A stretch of 64,000 nt of DNA from an uncultured Allomuricauda sp. GTDB lineage: Bacteria > Bacteroidota > Bacteroidia > Flavobacteriales > Flavobacteriaceae. Position numbers and translations under genes: made by a program. Positions within the stretch are counted from its first letter, which is position 1, and every line of letters begins with the position of its first letter. This document shows, piece by piece, positions 27,116 through 37,900 of the stretch. The notes under the pieces were generated by a model, which worked only from the letters and a program-made list of their open reading frames with translations, searched no databases and was not told the origin of the DNA. The DNA is taken from positions 1-64,000 of the forward strand of contig NZ_CANMPQ010000003.1 in the NCBI RefSeq assembly GCF_947499695.1, written 5' to 3'.

Positions 27116-27191
27116 CCTATTGTCTGTCTTTATGTTATTTTTGAAAAAGCTATACGTCTTATTACTTAAAATCAAACCTAAAACCATAGCC

Positions 27192-28073
27192 ATGCGTGCA
27201 TTAACATTCTCCCTGATATTTCTTTTCACATTTTCAATATACAGTCAAGAGGTCACCATTTCGATTGATACCTTAAACCAAAACACCTTTATGTTAACTG
27301 GTAGAGGAGGAAATATTGGAGTTTACGTTGGAAATAATCATGTTTTTATGATAGATGACCAGTTTGCTCCATTGAGTGATAAAATCAAAACTGCCATCTC
27401 CACATTGACCAGTAAGCCCATTACATATTTGGTGAACACCCATATGCACGGTGACCATACTGGCGGGAATATCAATTTCAATACTGAAAACACCACACTG
27501 GTTGCACATGATAATGTTCGTAAAAAACTTGAGACCAAAGGCCTGAAAAATGTTTCGGAAAAGAAAATGAGTCAAGAGGATTATGAAAAAAGTCTACCAG
27601 AAATCACATTTTCGGAGGGTATGACATTTTATGATGACAATGAAACCATCATGGCTCTCCATGTTCACAATGCGCATACCGATGGGGATACCATGATTTA
27701 TTTTGTGAACGAGAATATCTTGCACATGGGTGACACCTATTTTTCTGGACGCTACCCGTATATTGACCTAAACAATGGTGGTAGTATAGAAGGTTATATC
27801 GCAGCCCATAAAAAAGCACTAATGGTCATCGACGAAAACACCAAGATTATACCTGGTCATGGAAGGCCTTCGAATAAAAAAGAATTGAAGAATTATGTGA
27901 TGATGTTGTCGGAAATACAGGCCATTGTTCAAAAGGAAATCGATGCAGGAAAAACTTTGGATCAAGTTAAAAGTAATACCTCACTTTTGTCCCAATACGA
28001 CGCCACGCATGGCAATGGTTATATAGACCCTGAAAAAATGAGGGTGACCCTTTATAAGAGTTTGAAAAAGTAA
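27192..28073 (+). CDS. Exported metallo-beta-lactamase-fold hydrolase
   Basis: A 293-residue protein with a signal peptide (MRALTFSLIFLFTFSIYSQ) and the metallo-beta-lactamase fold. The zinc motif is HMHGDH (His84, His86, Asp88, His89), with further ligand positions in NAHTDGDTMIY and IIPGHGRPS. The secreted location and compact size resemble class B or SoxH/quinoprotein-type MBL proteins; the substrate cannot be fixed. The open frame continues upstream over ctaB, but the signal peptide fixes the ATG at 27192. A lone TATTTTTG box at 27136-27143 may serve as its -7 element. Confidence 0.86.
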   Translation: MRALTFSLIFLFTFSIYSQEVTISIDTLNQNTFMLTGRGGNIGVYVGNNHVFMIDDQFAPLSDKIKTAISTLTSKPITYLVNTHMHGDHTGGNINFNTENTTLVAHDNVRKKLETKGLKNVSEKKMSQEDYEKSLPEITFSEGMTFYDDNETIMALHVHNAHTDGDTMIYFVNENILHMGDTYFSGRYPYIDLNNGGSIEGYIAAHKKALMVIDENTKIIPGHGRPSNKKELKNYVMMLSEIQAIVQKEIDAGKTLDQVKSNTSLLSQYDATHGNGYIDPEKMRVTLYKSLKK

Positions 28074-28091
28074 TAATACGTCTCAAGCATT

Positions 28092-28502
28092 CTATTCGCT
28101 AATTATAGTGTAGAGTGATGGATTAGCTTTAAGTCCTTCCGTAGGAAGAACTTCCAGTTCTTTTGCCATTTTCCGACTTGCTTCAGTAAATGCTTTTGGA
28201 CTTTCCCAGACCGCTACATTGATAAGCTCAAATTTGGCATCATCCTTTATCGATTTATGTAATTTAGTAGAAATGTAACCAGGTTGTTTTTTAAGAAAAT
28301 CTCTGCAAGCTTCCCAATATGCTACCGATTCTTCCAATTTTCCACTAGGCACTTCAAATGGGTTTATTAGTATAATGTATTCTGAATTTTTGACATCCAT
28401 GGACGATTTGTTTTTAGGTTTTCCCTCGCTAATACAAGAGGATAAATTGATTAACAAGAATGCTATGAAAAATGATCGCAAAATATTTATTGTTGTATAC
28501 AT
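28092..28502 (-). CDS. Antibiotic-biosynthesis-monooxygenase-like lipoprotein
   Basis: A 136-residue exported protein with a lipobox (INLSSC, Cys23) and a ferredoxin-like dimeric alpha/beta-barrel domain (about 43-136) of the ABM type: strand YIILINPFEVP, helix ESVAYWEACRDFL, then GYISTKLHKS and NVAVWESPKAFTEA. Such domains bind small ligands or heme or act as cofactor-free monooxygenases; a lipid-anchored periplasmic copy is less usual. It follows the cytochrome b561 gene by 10 bases and is likely controlled by the MarR regulator upstream. Confidence 0.78.
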   Translation of the reverse strand: MYTTINILRSFFIAFLLINLSSCISEGKPKNKSSMDVKNSEYIILINPFEVPSGKLEESVAYWEACRDFLKKQPGYISTKLHKSIKDDAKFELINVAVWESPKAFTEASRKMAKELEVLPTEGLKANPSLYTIISE

Positions 28503-28512
28503 AATTTAAGTT

Positions 28513-29046
28513 TTAAGACATTCTTTTTAAAGTGTTTTCTTTGGTCAAGATGTAATGTTTTACAACTCCCAAAACATGAAGTACTAACAATATCATCATA
28601 ATGTTAGCTAATAATCCATGGGCTTTAAGTGGCGCAATATTCTCTCTTTGCAAAATCAATTCGGATGTACCAGATTTTAGAGCATCCATATAACCGCCAA
28701 CGGACATAGCAACTAGTCCAGCTATTGATATCGCAACCAACAGAAAATAAAACGTATTGTGAATCCAAATGGTTAATCTATCATTGAATTTTGAACCAGT
28801 TTTCAAGTCTTCAGGGCGTTCTGATTTAAAGAATAAATAGCTTCTAACAAGTGTCAATACCAAAACGATGATTCCTAATATTGCATGAATCTTTACAAAA
28901 CCCATTTTATCCGAAGCTGAAAGACTTTCCATGTATTTTCCTAGAGGAAACAAGCTTATAATTAGTATTGTAGTCAACCAATGTACTGCGATGGTTCCCC
29001 TACTGTACTTCTTTGTAAAATCATTGTTGATCTTTACAACCTCCAT
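28513..29046 (-). CDS. Cytochrome b561 family membrane protein
   Basis: A 177-residue inner-membrane b-type cytochrome with four helices. Heme-ligand histidines of the family are visible in AVHWLTT (helix 1), FVKIHAILG (helix 2), WIHNTFYF and the last pair in LKAHGLLA and VLHVLGVVKHY. It would pass electrons between quinols and a periplasmic acceptor such as superoxide, similar to YceJ/CybB. The ATG at 29046 is preferred to a TTG at 29073 because the latter sits inside the operator palindrome and promoter. It has its own promoter overlapped by the palindrome and is followed by the ABM-like lipoprotein. Confidence 0.87.
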   Translation of the reverse strand: MEVVKINNDFTKKYSRGTIAVHWLTTILIISLFPLGKYMESLSASDKMGFVKIHAILGIIVLVLTLVRSYLFFKSERPEDLKTGSKFNDRLTIWIHNTFYFLLVAISIAGLVAMSVGGYMDALKSGTSELILQRENIAPLKAHGLLANIMMILLVLHVLGVVKHYILTKENTLKRMS

Positions 29047-29072
29047 GTGATTTAATATAATTTGCCTTAGCA

Positions 29073-29092
29073 ATATTTGTTATGACAAATAT
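29073..29092. promoter_or_regulatory. Perfect palindrome, likely MarR operator over b561 promoter
   Basis: ATATTTGT-N4-ACAAATAT, two perfect 8-base arms. On the minus strand one arm forms part of a TATATTTG -7 box, so a bound repressor would block transcription of the b561-monooxygenase pair. The upstream MarR gene has the same TATATTTGTCAT core at its own promoter (29563-29575). Confidence 0.7.
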
Positions 29093-29103
29093 ATAGAAAA
29101 AAT

Positions 29104-29538
29104 TTATTTAGTTAAGTTTTCTAAGATTTTTTTAGAAGTATCATTAAATTCCACAACTTCCTTATCACTTAACCCTTTTGTTGCTTTCTGCAGAATCTTA
29201 ACAGCCAGAGGCTCTACCAAATCACGTATCGCCGTTCCTTCTTTTGTTATGGAAATTTTCCAAGTTCTTCTGTCATTGGAATCTGCTTGTCTAACTGCCA
29301 ACCCTTTACTTTCAAGCTTATCAACTATTCTTGTAATGTTAGCATTGTCTTTAAATGTCAATTTCGCAACCTCTTTCTGAGTTAAACCGGAATTCTCATT
29401 TAATCTGTTCAAAATTGCCCATTGCTCAGGGGTAACATCAATGTCGTTGTTTTTTATAGCGGTATTTAATTCTCTTTTTAGTAAAAGAGCCGTCATGTTA
29501 ATTAAATATCCCGCAGATTGATCTAAAAATGAATCCAT
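29104..29538 (-). CDS. MarR-family transcriptional regulator
   Basis: A 144-residue winged-helix regulator from the ATG at 29538. The wing region has the MarR signature DNANITRIVDKLESKGL and RQADSNDRRTWKISIT, flanked by N- and C-terminal dimerisation helices. The open frame runs 59 codons further upstream, but that part has no family similarity and overlaps the promoter. It probably represses itself and the cytochrome b561 and ABM-like genes that follow on the same strand, through the TATTTGT/ACAAATA half-sites. The inducer is unknown; MarR proteins respond to phenolics or oxidants. Confidence 0.9.
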   Translation of the reverse strand: MDSFLDQSAGYLINMTALLLKRELNTAIKNNDIDVTPEQWAILNRLNENSGLTQKEVAKLTFKDNANITRIVDKLESKGLAVRQADSNDRRTWKISITKEGTAIRDLVEPLAVKILQKATKGLSDKEVVEFNDTSKKILENLTK

Positions 29539-29540
29539 GT

Positions 29541-29575
29541 TATTTGTTACGTAATTAGTTAACATGACAAATATA
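29541..29575 (-). promoter_or_regulatory. marR promoter with spaced half-sites
   Basis: TATTTGT (29541-29547) and ACAAATATA (29567-29575) form widely spaced inverted half-sites. On the minus strand the second reads TATATTTG, a full -7 box just upstream of the marR ATG. The core TATATTTGTCAT is shared with the b561 promoter, suggesting autoregulation. Confidence 0.5.
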
Positions 29576-29754
29576 AAGTCAATCATTATAAGTATACTAC
29601 AAAATTTTAGCAAGGTTGCTTGGTTGCTCTTTTTGCATAACCATTCACCTACTCTCGCACTTATGCACGCTTTTACCTTAACATAAAACGCTAAAAGGGA
29701 AATACATAACAGCATTCGGGAAAAATCTGCAATCTAAAAGGCTAGTCCTCCGAT

Positions 29755-29762
29755 TACTTTTG
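29755..29762 (+). promoter_or_regulatory. Putative -7 box of the SnoaL-like gene
   Basis: TACTTTTG fits TAnnTTTG, 33 bases before the ATG at 29796. No TTTG is seen at the expected -33 distance, so this is a partial promoter call. Confidence 0.4.
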
Positions 29763-29795
29763 TTTAAACAAATTATTAATCTTAAATATTCTATT

Positions 29796-30167
29796 ATGGA
29801 AACTACAATACAAGAACAAGAATTATTGACAAAAGCAAACCAAGTAACCGATCTATTGGCGGAAGGAAAATTTATTGAAGCAATGGAAAGCTACCTAGCT
29901 GATGATGTACAACTTTTTGAAGGAAACAATCCTCCAAAGGTGGGTAAGGAATTTTGTCTTGTTGAGGAACAAAAACTACTGGACACGGTAACTGCCTTTC
30001 ATGGCTACAATGTAATCAGTGGTCCAGCGGTAAAAGGAGATACTACTTTTTATGAAGCCGTAATGGAATTTGATACCAGCGATGGTACAAAACATCGATT
30101 TGAGCAGGTTGTGCGCACACAATGGAAAGATGGTAAAATCATAAATGAGCGCTACTATCACGCTTAA
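29796..30167 (+). CDS. SnoaL-like / NTF2-fold protein
   Basis: A 123-residue cytoplasmic protein with the cone-shaped NTF2-like fold: an N-terminal helix pair (TKANQVTDLLAEGKFIEAMESYLADDVQLFEG), then strands ending DGKIINERYYHA, the usual SnoaL end. Family members are polyketide cyclases, isomerases or simple ligand-binding proteins, so no reaction can be named. The ATG at 29796 lies 33 bases after a TAnnTTTG box. It is transcribed away from the MarR gene and converges on tonB. Confidence 0.8.
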   Translation: METTIQEQELLTKANQVTDLLAEGKFIEAMESYLADDVQLFEGNNPPKVGKEFCLVEEQKLLDTVTAFHGYNVISGPAVKGDTTFYEAVMEFDTSDGTKHRFEQVVRTQWKDGKIINERYYHA

Positions 30168-30189
30168 TCCGATAGGTACCCATATAACA

Positions 30190-30221
30190 AAAAAAGCCCT
30201 AGTTTTTCAACTAGGGCTTTT
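30190..30221. terminator. Bidirectional terminator between SnoaL-like gene and tonB
   Basis: A 13-base stem AAAAGCCCTAGTT (30192-30204) and AACTAGGGCTTTT (30209-30221) with a four-base loop and A/T runs at both edges; serves both convergent genes. Confidence 0.88.
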
Positions 30222-30254
30222 CCTATTCCTGCCGCAACAGGAACATGAAATATT

Positions 30255-30959
30255 TTACTGAAGCTTAAAAGTAATTGGAATACTAAAAGGAACTTTTACC
30301 GCTCTACCTCTTTGTTTACCAGGTGTCATTTTTGGTAACTTCTGAATAATACGAAGTGCTTCTTTTTCCAAGTTTTTGTCCGGTCCACGCATTCTAATAT
30401 TTCCGATACTTCCATCTTTCTGGATTACAAAGATTACGTTTACCCTTCCTTGAACTCCCATTTCTTGGGCAATTTCTGGGTAACGGAAGTTTTTACGGAT
30501 ATGCTTCTGCATCATCTCCTGGAAACATGCTTTCTTATTACTTGATCTTTCACAACCAGGAAAAACCGGTACATCTTCAATTACTGCAAATGGAACTGAA
30601 ATATCTTCATCAACTTCTTCCACTTCTACGTCCTCAACCTCCATAACTTCTTCTTCCTGACTAGTTTCGGTAGATTCGATAACTGTTTCTTCAACTTCTT
30701 CCTCATCTTCAACAACTTCAATTATCTCAGGGGCAGCTGGCGGTGGTGGTGGTGGTGGTGTCTTGATTTGCTCCGTCATTGGCACCTCTTCGTCCAACTG
30801 ATCCTCAACATTCATCGAGATATCATAATCATTGCTCTTATCATATTTCTTCCACTCCATGGCTCCATAAACCAACCCCAAAACAGCTGCTAACCCTATC
30901 ACAAAATAGAGCGAACTGTTTTTTCCTACATCTGCTTTTGGATTCTTTTTTAGTTCCAT
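30255..30959 (-). CDS. Energy transducer TonB
   Basis: A 234-residue inner-membrane protein spanning into the periplasm. One helix (about 16-33), a proline tract (TPPPPPPPAAP, near residue 70), a long Glu/Val-rich acidic linker (about 80-120), and a C-terminal TonB domain (about 145-234) with YPEIAQEMGVQGRVNVIFVI. It passes proton-motive energy from ExbB/ExbD to outer-membrane receptors. ExbB/ExbD are not in the window. It is the last gene of the gcvH-vanZ-tonB run and is followed by a strong terminator. Confidence 0.92.
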   Translation of the reverse strand: MELKKNPKADVGKNSSLYFVIGLAAVLGLVYGAMEWKKYDKSNDYDISMNVEDQLDEEVPMTEQIKTPPPPPPPAAPEIIEVVEDEEEVEETVIESTETSQEEEVMEVEDVEVEEVDEDISVPFAVIEDVPVFPGCERSSNKKACFQEMMQKHIRKNFRYPEIAQEMGVQGRVNVIFVIQKDGSIGNIRMRGPDKNLEKEALRIIQKLPKMTPGKQRGRAVKVPFSIPITFKLQ

Positions 30960-31011
30960 CGTTTTGATTTTAGTATTTGCTAATTTAATATTTAATTGGT
31001 TAAATAAACAA

Positions 31012-31422
31012 TTAAAATTTCCATTTTAACGGCCTTTCTTTAGAAAAATACCATTTAATTAAGCTAACTCCTACAATTGCCCCGAAAGTATTGGCCAGAA
31101 CGTCACCAAATTCTGCCATTCGATCGCTGGTTAAAGTGTACTGTAAAACTTCCATAAACATACCATAGAAAACTGCAATAAAACCCATTAAAACCATTGC
31201 TGTTCCCAGTCTCATACTTCCCTGTGTGCGTTCCCTTAAGAATAAACAACCCAAAATGGCAAAAACCATATAAAACGTAAAATGGGTAACCTTATCGGCA
31301 TAAGGAATTCTCAATTTGCCGGCATCAAAATCCAGTCCTGAAAAAGAAAATAAGCTGAGCATTGTAATAAACAATATCCAGCTTATAAATAAAATGGTGT
31401 AAATATTAGTTTTAAGCACCAA
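31012..31422 (-). CDS. VanZ-like family membrane protein
   Basis: A 136-residue protein with four membrane helices and the VanZ-like core: [13 protein letters not shown] in helix 2 and [32 protein letters not shown] (in two parts, helix 3 and 4). The role of these proteins is not established beyond teicoplanin resistance in VanZ itself. The start must be a TTG (31422) or GTG (31419); no ATG precedes helix 1. Both lie inside the 3' end of gcvH, so translation is probably coupled to gcvH. Confidence 0.82.
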   Translation of the reverse strand: MVLKTNIYTILFISWILFITMLSLFSFSGLDFDAGKLRIPYADKVTHFTFYMVFAILGCLFLRERTQGSMRLGTAMVLMGFIAVFYGMFMEVLQYTLTSDRMAEFGDVLANTFGAIVGVSLIKWYFSKERPLKWKF

Positions 31423-31792
31423 TCAATGCCTTATAATCTTCGTCACTCATCAACCCATCGACCTCAGAGGGGTCACTCATTTTAATCTTGATCATCCATC
31501 CTTCTCCGTAAGGGTCTGAATTTACCTTTTCAGGTTCATCTTCAAGCGCCTCATTAAATTCAATTATTTCTCCACTCAAAGGCAAAAACAAATCAGAAAC
31601 CGTTTTTACGGCTTCAACGGTACCAAATACCTCTTCTTTATCTAAAGTCTCATCCAAAGTTTCCACCTCAACATAAACAATATCACCCAATTCGCCTTGG
31701 GCAAAATCGGTAATCCCAACTGTGGCAACATCGCCATCAATCTTTACCCACTCGTGATCTTTGGTATATTTTAATTCTGCTGGTAAATTCAT
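31412..31792 (-). CDS. gcvH: Glycine cleavage system H protein
   Basis: A 126-residue lipoyl carrier of the glycine cleavage complex, shuttling the aminomethyl group between the P and T proteins. The lipoylated lysine is Lys63 in [22 protein letters not shown] starts the protein and [15 protein letters not shown] is conserved. The ATG at 31792 is chosen over an in-frame extension to 31849, because a promoter (31819-31849) lies there. It sits between sprA and vanZ. Confidence 0.95.
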   Translation of the reverse strand: MNLPAELKYTKDHEWVKIDGDVATVGITDFAQGELGDIVYVEVETLDETLDKEEVFGTVEAVKTVSDLFLPLSGEIIEFNEALEDEPEKVNSDPYGEGWMIKIKMSDPSEVDGLMSDEDYKALIGA

Positions 31793-31818
31793 AGTTCCAT
31801 TTTGTTTAAGTACGCTGA

Positions 31819-31849
31819 CAAATGTAACAGATATAGCATAGCTTTTCAA
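31819..31849 (-). promoter_or_regulatory. Promoter of gcvH-vanZ-tonB
   Basis: Minus-strand TTG (31847-31849), 20-base spacer, TACATTTG (31819-31826), a full TAnnTTTG match, with the gcvH ATG 26 bases further on. Confidence 0.6.
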
Positions 31850-31906
31850 GTAAATTATTCAACAAAATTATGGTCTTTAAAAAGAGGGTAATCCTAACTC
31901 AGGGGA

Positions 31907-34900
31907 TTAATTCCCAAAGTTATATCGGAAGGTAAAGCCTGTATTGATAGTAGTCTGCGGAAAGGCTGTGGATACCGCAAATTGTGAAAAGGAGTGGTCG
32001 TAAAAGAACAGGGCATTCAAATTTTTGCTCAATGCATAATCCGCCGTAAACTTAATCGACATTAATTTCTGACCCGAAGTGATCTGGTTGTTGTCAATAT
32101 CCAAATTTCGAATTATGGTAAGGTTATCCCGTAGGGATAAATCAGCCTTTAAGTTCAAATCTCCTTTGAATCTGGTTTTTTCACCGCCAATATTGGCTAC
32201 AAATTTCACATCCTTGAATCTATATCCAAGTCCCAAAGTATAATCCTTACCATTGATTTCAGTCAATAAATTATTGTCAAAACTTAATGACAACGTTCTG
32301 CTTGTCCTTACTTCTGCCAAAAAGCTAAAGGAATTTTTCATCTCAAAATCCATTCGCATCAATGGATTAAACTCATCCGTCAATATCACATTATTGATGA
32401 TATTTTCCGGTAGAAAATCTCCTGTTTCTGGGTCTGTTGTAGAGTTTTGACGTTCTAAATTGGTTTGAAATGAATTGATGCTATAAGCCGCTCGATATCC
32501 ATGACTCACGGAGAAACGTTTGAATTTCTTTTTGAACCATCTGTTCTTCATCAAGCCAGTATACTTTATATTCCAGTTTGGGATTGGAATTTCGCGGAAA
32601 GCGTCCAGGTTTACTCGATCTACATCTTGACCCGTATATGCGGCAAAAAATGCAGGTAGTAACACCTCTTGTTGCGTTTTGCCATATCGTTCTGGAAATC
32701 CATCAGCATCCAAAGTTCCAGGATTCTGTCCTCGATCAGAAACCAATCTGTTCGCTATGGTTATCCTGTTTTCTTTGAATTGCTCGAAAGTTTTAGAATC
32801 GAATTCATCACTCTTGTTGAAAATAGTTCCGATCATGACCGTGGAAATACTGAAATTCCCCAATTCATTAATAAGTCCGTTATTACCATTTATCCATTCT
32901 TCTGGACTATAATTTTCTTGTAGACTGCTAGAAAATTGTCTGTCCGCAGTAAAATCTATGGTTAGATCTTGTGTCGGTTGTGCTGTTGCGGTAATATTTA
33001 ATTGCCTATTGATATTGCGCAAATATTGTGAATTGAATTCTGGAAAGGTGGTCAGCCATCCATTTCGAGCAGCTAGGAATCGAACATCAGACTGACTTCC
33101 AAAAACAAATCCGACTGTAGGACGGGTAGTCCCTATAAACCCAATAGATTGCGTATACCCCGGAAGCACCGTACCTCTATTCTCACTATAGTTTACATTA
33201 ATACGCTTTACCATGGTCAAAATATCGACCAAGGTATTGAACGTCTTGCTTGTTTTTTTAGGTGGTTTTTGGTCCTCTGCACCTGATGCTGGGTTCCCGG
33301 CTTTATCCCTTCGAATAGCAGCCTGGCCCGCAGTAACCTTACCTGTTCTCTTTTTCAACCCTAGAAAGTCATAGAATCGCTGCATGGTCAAATTACCCGT
33401 AAGGTTATGCGTACTGGCATTCTGAACAGTGTTGATATCTTCGAGAGCAACCTCTCTTAATGCATCTCCACCTCTTTGCCAATCAAAGTTACTAGTGTAG
33501 GTATATTGTGCATTGATGAAATTCAAAAACGGAATTTTGTCGAAAGGCAGTTCATAATTCAATTGCATTTGCTGTGAATGACGGTTGGGCTCGCCCACAT
33601 CGAAAAATCCATCCCATAAATCCAATTCTTGATTGATTCCGGAATCGGAATCTCCATCGAGATTAAAATAGTTTCGGACAATGTTATTGTTGGATCCTGT
33701 CAGATTCAATCGAAGTGATTTGGTAAGATTGTAGTTGAGTGCATATTGCCAATTGAACAGGTAGTTTCGTTGTTGCAATAAAGGCAAAGCCAATGCATCA
33801 ACCCCTGGCTCTAAAACATCTCTAAAACGTTGCTGATTGAATGATCTATTGATATTCGCGTTTACCGATAAACTGGTCGGCAACACATTAAAGTTAAGTT
33901 CTTTAAGCCATTGCCAATATTTTCCCATCAAAAGGGAATCATTTTTAACAAATGGGGCAACTGTTGCAGGCTTAAAATTGTGATTGTAAACAAATCCGGT
34001 ATTCACATTCTGATCCCGTAGGTCTGCCACTTCAAAATCCCTGTGGTTGGTTTCATTGTAGGAGTAATTAAAAGTGAAATTTTCCACATCAAAGAAGTTC
34101 TCTTTAGCCTCTTCACCTCTGTTCTTTCTAACTCCAATAAGGTTTATGCTTGTCCTTTTGGTATAATCTTCTGCTTGCTTACGAATAGTTTCCGCATCCT
34201 CCGGTGTAGTTGCGGCAGCAATACGATCATCCAGTTTAAGGTCATCATAAACAGGATCAAATTCTGGAGTAATCAAGGTTTCAGAAATTCCATAGTTGAA
34301 TGGAATTTGTATTCCCCATTTTTTTGGCAGCAATTGACCTACATTGACATTGGTCACAACGTCATATGCAATTGCATCCTCACGCGAACGTTCGTTGGGC
34401 ATTTGATCAATGGATCCGAAACCGGAAGTACTTCTGCTTCCAGTGGCCGTTACATTGGCAAAATCTGCCATATTTGCATCTAAAGCAGCTATTGCAGCCC
34501 ATCCTCCGTTGTTGTCCAAACCAGCCAAACGCAATTCGTTGAACCAAACTTCTCCACGAGCCGGAAGGTCGTCAATATTCTTAATACCTACCATCATTCC
34601 TCTTAGACTTCCCAATGAAGGATTTCCTCGAATTCCGATACGTAGTCTCCCCAAGGTCCTTGGGTCAAACTCATTAACGGGAACGGCTTCACCATCCACA
34701 ATTTCATAATAATTGATTTGGTCAAGACTTTGTTCTGCGATACCTCTTGACTTCACTTTGTTCAAATCATTTAAATCAATATCGATTTGATTGACATCCG
34801 GCCAAATCTCATCCGCAGAGGTTACATTGAAAGAAGTAAACTGCAACGGAAGTTCTATTTGATAGAAGTTTTCCGAGAAATCGGTACCTATTCGAAGGAA

Positions 34901-37900
34901 TCCGACCAAAGGAGTATCGTCATCAGAATAATCTCCATTTAATATTTTTTCGGCATGCATGAACATTTTAATTCGCTCATACTGCCTTACATCCATATTC
35001 ACATTTTTGAACACACCACGGGAATCCTGAGACTCAAGATTCTCAACCACAAAAGATAATGACTGCTCATTCTGACGAATAATGGTATTGTTATTATTCA
35101 ATTGTTCCCTGATTACCCCTGGAGGCAAAACGTAGGGTATGGGTTGTCTACCAAAATTCTCTTCAATATTGACGGTATTTACATCGGTTACGGTTCCATC
35201 GTCAGAAGGATCGTTATCCACATCGGGTTGTAATGAGTTGGTATAGGTTCTCCAATCGCCACGCACCAAATCCAAGGTTGCAAAACGAAGTGCCACATCA
35301 TTAGAGAAACCTGTGAGGTACATTCGCATAAAACTCACAGAGCGGAAGTCAGTAATACCACCAACAGCATCAGAGAAATCACTCAATGGAATTTTATATT
35401 GAATCCATCTTCGGTTCAGCTGGGTACCATTCGGAAGTGTCGGTGTTAAACCTTCTCGAATATCTGTCACATACTGATCATCAATGGTCGTGTTTGGTCT
35501 GATTTGAATTCGGTATTCAAAGTAGCTGTTTACCGTATTCATCGTTAAATCCCTATCAATATCCTCTACATCAGGTAAAGTGGTAGATCCCCGATTGGTA
35601 TTGGTAACCGCTACCGGTGAATTCCCGTCCGGGTTGTTGAAGTCAAGATAACGCTCCAAGATGCTTCCCTCACGGTTTAGATAGTATTGATAGTTGTCCA
35701 ATGCCGGATCTTCGGCAGGACCATTATATATAGCGGCTTCTTCAGTATCATCCAATCCATCGAAGCCAATATCCTGTTGGCTACGGTTGGTTTCATCAGC
35801 ATCAAAAGCATACACCAGAGATTGTGTGGAAGGCACTTCTCCCCATATGGTTTCTCTTGGTATTTCATTGTTGGTACTGGCCGGAAGTCCATTTTCATAC
35901 TGCTTACGTCCATCTTTTAATACATCCTCAGAGATATTTCCAAGGTTCAATACCAGTTCACCAACATTGCCATCGGTGGTTTCACCATCAATATAAGGGT
36001 CTAGCACCCAAAATTGAACAAATTCCACATTGGATTGCTCAAAGTTTGTACTGCTCAACGGACGCATAATCCCAGCCCATTTGTCTTGAGGCGTTTCCCC
36101 GGCGAAGTCAGGGTTGGCATTGTATGGTCCTTTTTGATTTGGGTAGTATACTAAATCCAAGGTCCCTTGAACCTGGGTTTGTCCTTGGGCAATATCGGTC
36201 TCCGTAAATATTTCGTTGATAAACACCCTACGGGTAGAGTTCAGGGAAACATCATTATCGGACAATCCGGTAGGTCTTTGGTTGGTGTAAAAAATCGGGT
36301 CGATTGTATACCACGCCATTTTTGCACGTTCAAAACCCACATCAATATCGGTTCTATCCTCTAAAAACTCAACCGGTGGACTTGCTAATGTCCATCCCAA
36401 GGAAGAGCGAATATCAATTAATGCTTGGGCACCTTCAAAATCATCTATATAAGTGGTGGTTTCTCCTTGAAAGTCTGCATTCTTCGGAGAATTGGGCTTT
36501 AAAACGGCAACTTCACCTCGAATAGAAAGGTTGGAAGGAACATCTGTATCAATGTTAGGCAGTTTATTGGCCAAACGGGTCAAAAACGGAATTTCGGTAC
36601 TAAAGTTTCCATTTAATCCGAAAATGGTATTATTCACCGGTTCAACTCCAAAGTTTGATTTTTGGGTCAACGGTCGTTCGTTCAAATTCAATAGTGTTCC
36701 TCCTAAAACAAAGTTTTCATTGAATTTATGTTCTACGTTAATTCCGGTAAATCTTCTTGTTTGCTGTCCGAAAACCGCATTGTTTTCAACAGAGATATTT
36801 ATTGGCGTATTTGATGCCTGTAAACTCGGATCCAAAATCTGAACGGTTCCTGCTTGGTAGTTCACCGTATAGTCAATTCCTTCTTGCAGTTGTCTCCCAC
36901 CTGCTGTAACTCGCACAGATCCCCTTGGAACATTGAAAGCTCCTATTGGAATACCATTATTTCCTTCAGATTTGTATCGCCCCTTTATTTGAAAACGATT
37001 TTTCTCCGCGTCTTGCAAAGAAGCAGCCTTAGTCTTGGCATACATGTTTCGGAACACATAGCGTTGTTGGTTTACATTGTAGCCTGCATCATTTTCCACA
37101 TCATAGGTTCCACCTCCCAGTTCTTCGAAAAGAAACTCACCAAATGGTTCCACTTTGGTAAAAATTATTCGTCCAGATTGCGTATCTACAGTTATCCCTG
37201 GCACGTAATCAAAGAAACCGTCACCTCCAGGTTGCACATCGTTATATACATTCAAACGGTCTAGGTTGAAAACATCCAAAAGGATTCGTTCTTCAAGACC
37301 TACTGGCCATCCTGCGTTGGGGTCAACGGGTGTAATATAGTTTCGAGGGGTAGGGTCTGAATATAAAATATTCAGTTTAAAATCTTCTTGACTCAATTGA
37401 AATGCCCCAGTAGAATAGATGTTTTTCATCATCAAATCCCAAATAGGATCTTCTACATTGGTAATGTTACTCTTTAACAATTTCAGAATCAAAGTATTGT
37501 TCTCGATAATCGGATTTACGCCTCCCGAAACGGTTGTAGCATCAATTCCCCCGTTTGCAAATTCACCCACTTGAAATACCTGTCCATCAATGGTGTACTG
37601 AAATGCCACACCCAATACCTCATCATTACTCAAACGCTGGTTTAATGAGATATAACCTAACTGGGCATCGAACTGATAATCCCTTCCAATCTCAAGTTTT
37701 CGGGCATTTTCCAAAATGGCATAATCGAATCCCTGATTAACTTGATATCCGGGAACATTAAATCCTTGTTCTACGGTAGCAATATCCCGTATTGATTGGG
37801 TAAGGGCTCCCGTACCAACCTGATTTGGGTCAAAGTCGTTAGCTTCGTTTTGAGGATATCCTGCTGCAATAGCTGCTGGGTTAAAAAATCCAGCAGGAGC

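Noticed and set aside
26955-27191. N-terminal extension of the metallo-beta-lactamase frame across the ctaB start
   Set aside because: It would overlap ctaB and its promoter, and the predicted signal peptide begins at the ATG at 27192.
30741-30761. Short GGT-type tandem repeat
   Set aside because: It only encodes the proline tract of TonB and fits that protein's linker; not an independent repeat element.
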